A stretch of 8,849 nucleotides of DNA from Prevotellaceae bacterium UBA5903. GTDB lineage: Bacteria > Bacteroidota > Bacteroidia > Bacteroidales > Bacteroidaceae. Position 1 is the first letter of the stretch. Each line of letters starts with the position of its first letter. The position numbers and the translations under genes are program-made. The notes beneath the pieces were generated by a model. It was not told the DNA's origin. It saw only the letters and a list, made by a program, of their open reading frames with translations, and made no database searches. The stretch spans positions 1 to 8,849 of the forward strand of contig DJEH01000109.1 in NCBI GenBank assembly GCA_002431845.1. The letters run 5' to 3'. Of this stretch, positions 5,837 to 8,849 are shown piece after piece.

Positions 5837-7129
5837 ATGGAATATCTCGTACACTATGTGTGGCAACATCGCATTTATGGTGCATTGCCCTTATTTACTA
5901 CCGATGGGCAAGCAGTTGAGGTTATTGACCCAGGCGTTCATAACCTGCTGAATGCTGGTCCCGACTTTTTCAATGCAAAGGTAAAACTTGATGGCATGTT
6001 GTGGGCGGGCAATGTAGAGATACACGAACGCTCGTCCGATTGGTATCGGCATCATCATGAGCAAGATGCTGCCTACAACAATGTGGTGTTGCATGTGGTG
6101 GCAGAGGTAGACGAGGAGCGAATTTATACGCAAGATGGCAAACAACTTCCACAGTTGCAACTCTCGGTGCCTGCCTCGTTAAGAAGCAGATATGAGCAAC
6201 TACAAAACGAAGAAACCTATCCACCTTGTTATCGTATCATTCCGCACGTACCCTTAATGACGGTGCATGCTTGGATGAACCGCCTAACGGTGGAGCGATT
6301 AGAAGCCAAAACAAGCAGATTGCGCAACTACCTTATGCGCACAGATGGCGATTGGGAACGTGCCTTCTTTATAGCCTTAGCGCGTAACTTTGGTTTTGGC
6401 GTAAATTCGCAAACTTTTGAGCAATGGGCGTTTACCATACACCCGCAGCAAATAGGCAAACATCGCGACGATATATTTCAGGTAGAAGCTTTTTTTCTTG
6501 GGCAAGCCGGCTTGCTCAGTGATAGTTTAGTTCCGCCCGAACGCCGCGATAGCTACTATATGCGTATGAAGACAGAATATGCCTTCTTAAGAAATAAATT
6601 CAATCTTCAGCCGCTCAACCCCAAGTTATGGCGTTTTGGCCGATTACGCCCTCAAAACTTTCCGCATGTGCGCCTTTCGCAGTTGGCACGCCTGTTTTCG
6701 GAGCGAAAGGTAGACTTTTCGCGTGTGCTCGAAACCCAAACCATCGACGACTTACGCAACCTTTTCAGAGTGGGAGTTACCGACTATTGGCGCACGCATT
6801 ATGCCTTTGGCGAAGAGAGCAAAGAGGCCGAAAAACGTTTGCAAAGCTCGTCGCTCAACCTGCTAATTATCAACACCGTGTCGCCCACACTCTTTGCTTA
6901 TGCTCGCGAACAGATGGATGAGGACATGGCAGAACGATCGTTTGATTTGCTCGAAAAACTGCCTGCTGAGCGCAACTATATCACGCGTAGTTGGGAGCGT
7001 GCAGGGCTCACGGTGGCACATGCTGCCGACAGCCAAGCACTCATACAGTTGCGCCAGGCTTATTGCGATGCCAAGGATTGCTTGCGCTGTCGCTTTGGGG
7101 CTGAGTATTTAAGAGCAAAAGTTGAGTAG
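5837..7129 (+). CDS. DUF2851 family protein, possible PD-(D/E)XK-like nuclease fold
   Basis: This 430-residue protein belongs to DUF2851, a conserved family of unknown function that I know mainly from Bacteroidetes. The best-conserved block is near the N-terminus: VEVIDPG (27-33), NAGPDFFNAKV (39-49) and GNVEIHERSSDWYRHHH (58-74), followed by a strand ending VVLHVV (83-88). My inference is that E28, D43 and E61-x-H63 resemble the E...PD...ExK core of restriction-endonuclease-like folds, with His in place of Lys. The protein has exactly four cysteines: C131 in YPPCY, and C410, C415 and C418 in the C-terminal CDAKDCLRCRFG. That grouping could bind zinc or an Fe-S cluster. The helical middle contains RLRPQNFPHVRLSQLARL around 275-292. 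There is no signal peptide or membrane segment. It heads the unit with a thioesterase gene and dprA. Family membership is confident; the nuclease idea is tentative. Confidence 0.88.
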   Translation: MEYLVHYVWQHRIYGALPLFTTDGQAVEVIDPGVHNLLNAGPDFFNAKVKLDGMLWAGNVEIHERSSDWYRHHHEQDAAYNNVVLHVVAEVDEERIYTQDGKQLPQLQLSVPASLRSRYEQLQNEETYPPCYRIIPHVPLMTVHAWMNRLTVERLEAKTSRLRNYLMRTDGDWERAFFIALARNFGFGVNSQTFEQWAFTIHPQQIGKHRDDIFQVEAFFLGQAGLLSDSLVPPERRDSYYMRMKTEYAFLRNKFNLQPLNPKLWRFGRLRPQNFPHVRLSQLARLFSERKVDFSRVLETQTIDDLRNLFRVGVTDYWRTHYAFGEESKEAEKRLQSSSLNLLIINTVSPTLFAYAREQMDEDMAERSFDLLEKLPAERNYITRSWERAGLTVAHAADSQALIQLRQAYCDAKDCLRCRFGAEYLRAKVE

Positions 7130-7187
7130 GAAATAAAAATCACGATTTCGTCACACTCCATTATACAATAAAATTATCACTATAGTA

Positions 7188-7577
7188 ATGCAATACGTCT
7201 TTGAACTCCCCTTTAAAGTGCGCGATTACGAATGCGATTTACAGGGCATCGTAAACAACGCCAATTATCAGCACTACACCGAACACACTCGCCATGAGTT
7301 TTTGCGTTCGCGCGGTGTAAGTTTTGCCGAACTTCACGAACGCGGTATCGATGCTGTGGTAGCCTCCATGCAACTGCGCTTTAAGGTGCCTTTGCGCAGT
7401 GGCGACGAGTTTGTGTCGAAGTTAGCATTAAAAAAAGAGGGCATTAAGTATGTATTTGTGCAAGACATTTACCGTTTGCCCGACATGAAACCAGCATTCA
7501 AGTCTACGGTCGAGGCCGTGTGTGTGGTCAATGGCAAGTTGAGCAATTGTGAAGAGTTAGACAAAATATGCTACTAA
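7188..7577 (+). CDS. Hotdog-fold acyl-CoA thioesterase (4HBT/YbgC-like)
   Basis: At 129 residues this is a single hotdog domain of the 4-hydroxybenzoyl-CoA thioesterase type, which hydrolyses acyl-CoA thioesters in the cytoplasm and usually forms dimers or tetramers. The signature segment is at about 12-39: RDYECDLQGIVNNANYQHY, then TRHEFL. D17 occupies the position of the catalytic aspartate, and the G20/N23-N26/Y27 pattern is typical. The following long helix and the strands with LRFKVPLRSGDEF (about 64-76) complete the fold. The acyl substrate cannot be told from sequence. It lies 58 bases after the DUF2851 gene and 44 before dprA, with no promoter-like octamer in either gap. A functional link to DprA is not obvious, so co-transcription may simply be conserved neighbourhood. 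The ATG at 7188 fits the family N-terminus. Confidence 0.9.
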   Translation: MQYVFELPFKVRDYECDLQGIVNNANYQHYTEHTRHEFLRSRGVSFAELHERGIDAVVASMQLRFKVPLRSGDEFVSKLALKKEGIKYVFVQDIYRLPDMKPAFKSTVEAVCVVNGKLSNCEELDKICY

Positions 7578-7621
7578 CAAATTTCATAGCCTCACCCTTA
7601 ATCCTTAAATGATAATAAGCT

Positions 7622-8743
7622 ATGCCCAGTCGCGAAGAAACCGAAGAAATAATCTCCACACTCACCCTTACTCGGCTACAAGGCCTTACGCAGTCGCAGG
7701 CTTTGGCGCTTGTTCAGTATTATGGTAGTGCCACGCAAGCTTTGGCCGACAAGCAGTCGCCCGAACCGCATTGGGCTGCGCTATTGCGCAACACCTCGGC
7801 CGTAAGCATGGCACGCGATAGTGCCTTGGCAGAGTACGACTATTGCCAGCAACACCACATCCAAGTACTGCCCGTAACTAGTGTCGACTACCCAACGTTG
7901 TTGCAGAGCGACGAAGTGACCGACCGCCCATTACAGTTGTTTTATCGTGGTACGGGCAGTCTTAATCGGCGCCATATCATCAGTGTAGTAGGCACACGCC
8001 AAATAACCGAGTATGGCAAGCAGTTGTGTGTAGACCTAATGCGCGAACTTTCGCAGCTCTTGCCCGATGTGCTTATAGTGAGCGGGTTGGCCTATGGTGT
8101 AGACATCCATGCCCATCGTGCAGCATTGACCAATGGCCTTGACACGGTGGCTGTGTTGGCACACGGATTAGACCGCATCTACCCACGTATGCACCGCGAC
8201 ACAGCATTAGAGATGATGCAACATGGCGGACTATTAACAGAATACTTTACGCACACCAATCCCGATAAGGGCAACTTTGTTAGGCGCAACCGCATAGTAG
8301 CAGGCATCTCAACCGCCACACTTGTTGTTGAAAGTGCCAATCGTGGCGGGTCGCTCATCACAGCTACGCTGGCCAATAGCTATGGTCGCGAGGTACTTGC
8401 AGTGCCAGGCAGAGCCACCGACGAGTGTTCGGCAGGGTGTAACCAACTGATTTTTGAAAACAAAGCCACCCTTGTCACCACGGCGCAAAACATTGTAGAT
8501 ACCTTAGGATGGAAGTCGGCCATAGCCTCTAAGCAACCTGTACAGCCATCGCTATTTCCGCTCTTTACGCCCGAGCAAGAACAATTACTTGCTACAATGA
8601 AAACCGCCGACGAGTTTACGCTCGACCAACTTGTTTCGCTCACAAGGCTCTCCGTGTCGCACCTCACAGATATGCTCTTCGACCTTGAGGATGCTGCTGC
8701 CGTAAAGCGCATGCCTGGCAATCGTTATAGGCTATGCAAGTAG
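7622..8743 (+). CDS. dprA: DNA processing protein DprA (Smf)
   Basis: DprA binds incoming single-stranded DNA and loads RecA on it during natural transformation; homologues are also kept in species not known to be competent. At 373 residues all three parts are present. An N-terminal helical region carries LTRLQGLTQSQALALVQYYGS (about 16-36), like a helix-hairpin-helix/SAM domain. The central Rossmann-like domain has SVVGTR (121-126), SGLAYGVDIHAH (154-165), FVRRNRIVAGIS (219-230), GGSLITA (242-248), VPGR (261-264) and GCNQLI (272-277). A C-terminal winged helix covers about 316-373 (FTLDQLVSLTRLSVSHLTDMLF). The RRNR and GGS segments belong to the ssDNA-binding pocket in known structures. It is the last gene of the plus-strand unit visible here. 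The start at 7622 is chosen because it gives the usual N-terminus; no Shine-Dalgarno precedes it. Confidence 0.97.
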   Translation: MPSREETEEIISTLTLTRLQGLTQSQALALVQYYGSATQALADKQSPEPHWAALLRNTSAVSMARDSALAEYDYCQQHHIQVLPVTSVDYPTLLQSDEVTDRPLQLFYRGTGSLNRRHIISVVGTRQITEYGKQLCVDLMRELSQLLPDVLIVSGLAYGVDIHAHRAALTNGLDTVAVLAHGLDRIYPRMHRDTALEMMQHGGLLTEYFTHTNPDKGNFVRRNRIVAGISTATLVVESANRGGSLITATLANSYGREVLAVPGRATDECSAGCNQLIFENKATLVTTAQNIVDTLGWKSAIASKQPVQPSLFPLFTPEQEQLLATMKTADEFTLDQLVSLTRLSVSHLTDMLFDLEDAAAVKRMPGNRYRLCK

Positions 8744-8771
8744 GGGCAGAGCATAAGCGCATGCCTTGCAA
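8705..8771. repeat. Imperfect direct repeat at the dprA 3' end
   Basis: AAGCGCATGCCTGGCAA (8705-8721, within dprA) recurs as AAGCGCATGCCTTGCAA (8755-8771, after the stop). The copies match at 16 of 17 bases and start exactly 50 bases apart. The downstream copy, read in the frame that matches dprA (KRMP), reaches a TAA within a few codons. This suggests a small partial duplication of the gene tail. Confidence 0.5.
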
Positions 8772-8817
8772 AAATGGCATGCATGCGTAATGTTGTACCC
8801 TAAGCATAGGTATGCTT
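8759..8817 (+). terminator. Terminator-like hairpins after dprA
   Basis: Two perfect hairpins follow the dprA stop. GCATGCC/GGCATGC (8759-8765 and 8776-8782) has a 10-base loop and can gain two more pairs with a 2-base bulge. AAGCAT/ATGCTT (8802-8807 and 8812-8817) has a 4-base loop and is followed by CTGTTTAT. No strong T-tract follows either one, so termination is plausible but unproven. The remaining bases to 8849 show no gene. Confidence 0.35.
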
Positions 8818-8849
8818 CTGTTTATACTTACGTATTTAGTTGGCGTATC

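Noticed and set aside
5707..5919. 70-codon plus-strand frame overlapping the DUF2851 start
   Set aside because: It overlaps the real gene in another frame, runs through the predicted promoter and leader, and shows no domain.

Overview
The window looks like an ordinary chromosomal segment of a member of the Bacteroidales, most likely a Prevotella-like organism. The basis is threefold. The start codons have no Shine-Dalgarno sequences in front of them. Three intergenic octamers fit the Bacteroidetes -7 promoter element TAnnTTTG. The gene content includes a DUF2851 protein, a family I know mainly from Bacteroidetes, and the order mnmG-apt-uvrC-dtd-MazG-like pyrophosphohydrolase, which recurs in Bacteroidales. 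The genus is an inference, because no rRNA or other marker is present. I see no tRNA, rRNA, CRISPR array, transposase or phage gene.

The left two thirds (63-5497) is a minus-strand run of five genes, read right to left: mnmG (tRNA wobble-uridine modification), apt (adenine salvage), uvrC (nucleotide excision repair endonuclease), dtd (D-aminoacyl-tRNA deacylase) and a small MazG-like nucleotide pyrophosphohydrolase. Together they form a quality-control set for tRNA, nucleotides and DNA. The genes do not overlap, and the gaps of 52 to 146 bases carry structure. A promoter-like octamer sits just after uvrC. A discontinuous inverted repeat lies between apt and uvrC. The mnmG-apt gap holds a near-perfect parS-type palindrome (3507-3522) and a long stem-loop (3530-3572).

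A divergent intergenic region (5498-5836) separates this run from three plus-strand genes: a DUF2851 protein (5837-7129), a hotdog-fold acyl-CoA thioesterase (7188-7577) and dprA (7622-8743), with gaps of 58 and 44 bases. The divergent region has one candidate promoter facing each way, and an unusual pair of interleaved inverted repeats lies between them.

The most notable observations are two. The parS-like site next to mnmG suggests an origin-proximal location and a ParB-binding centromere element. The DUF2851 protein has a GPDF...VEIH arrangement reminiscent of a PD-(D/E)XK nuclease core, and it has exactly four cysteines spaced in a way that could hold a metal or Fe-S cluster. It shares a probable transcription unit with dprA, whose product handles single-stranded DNA.
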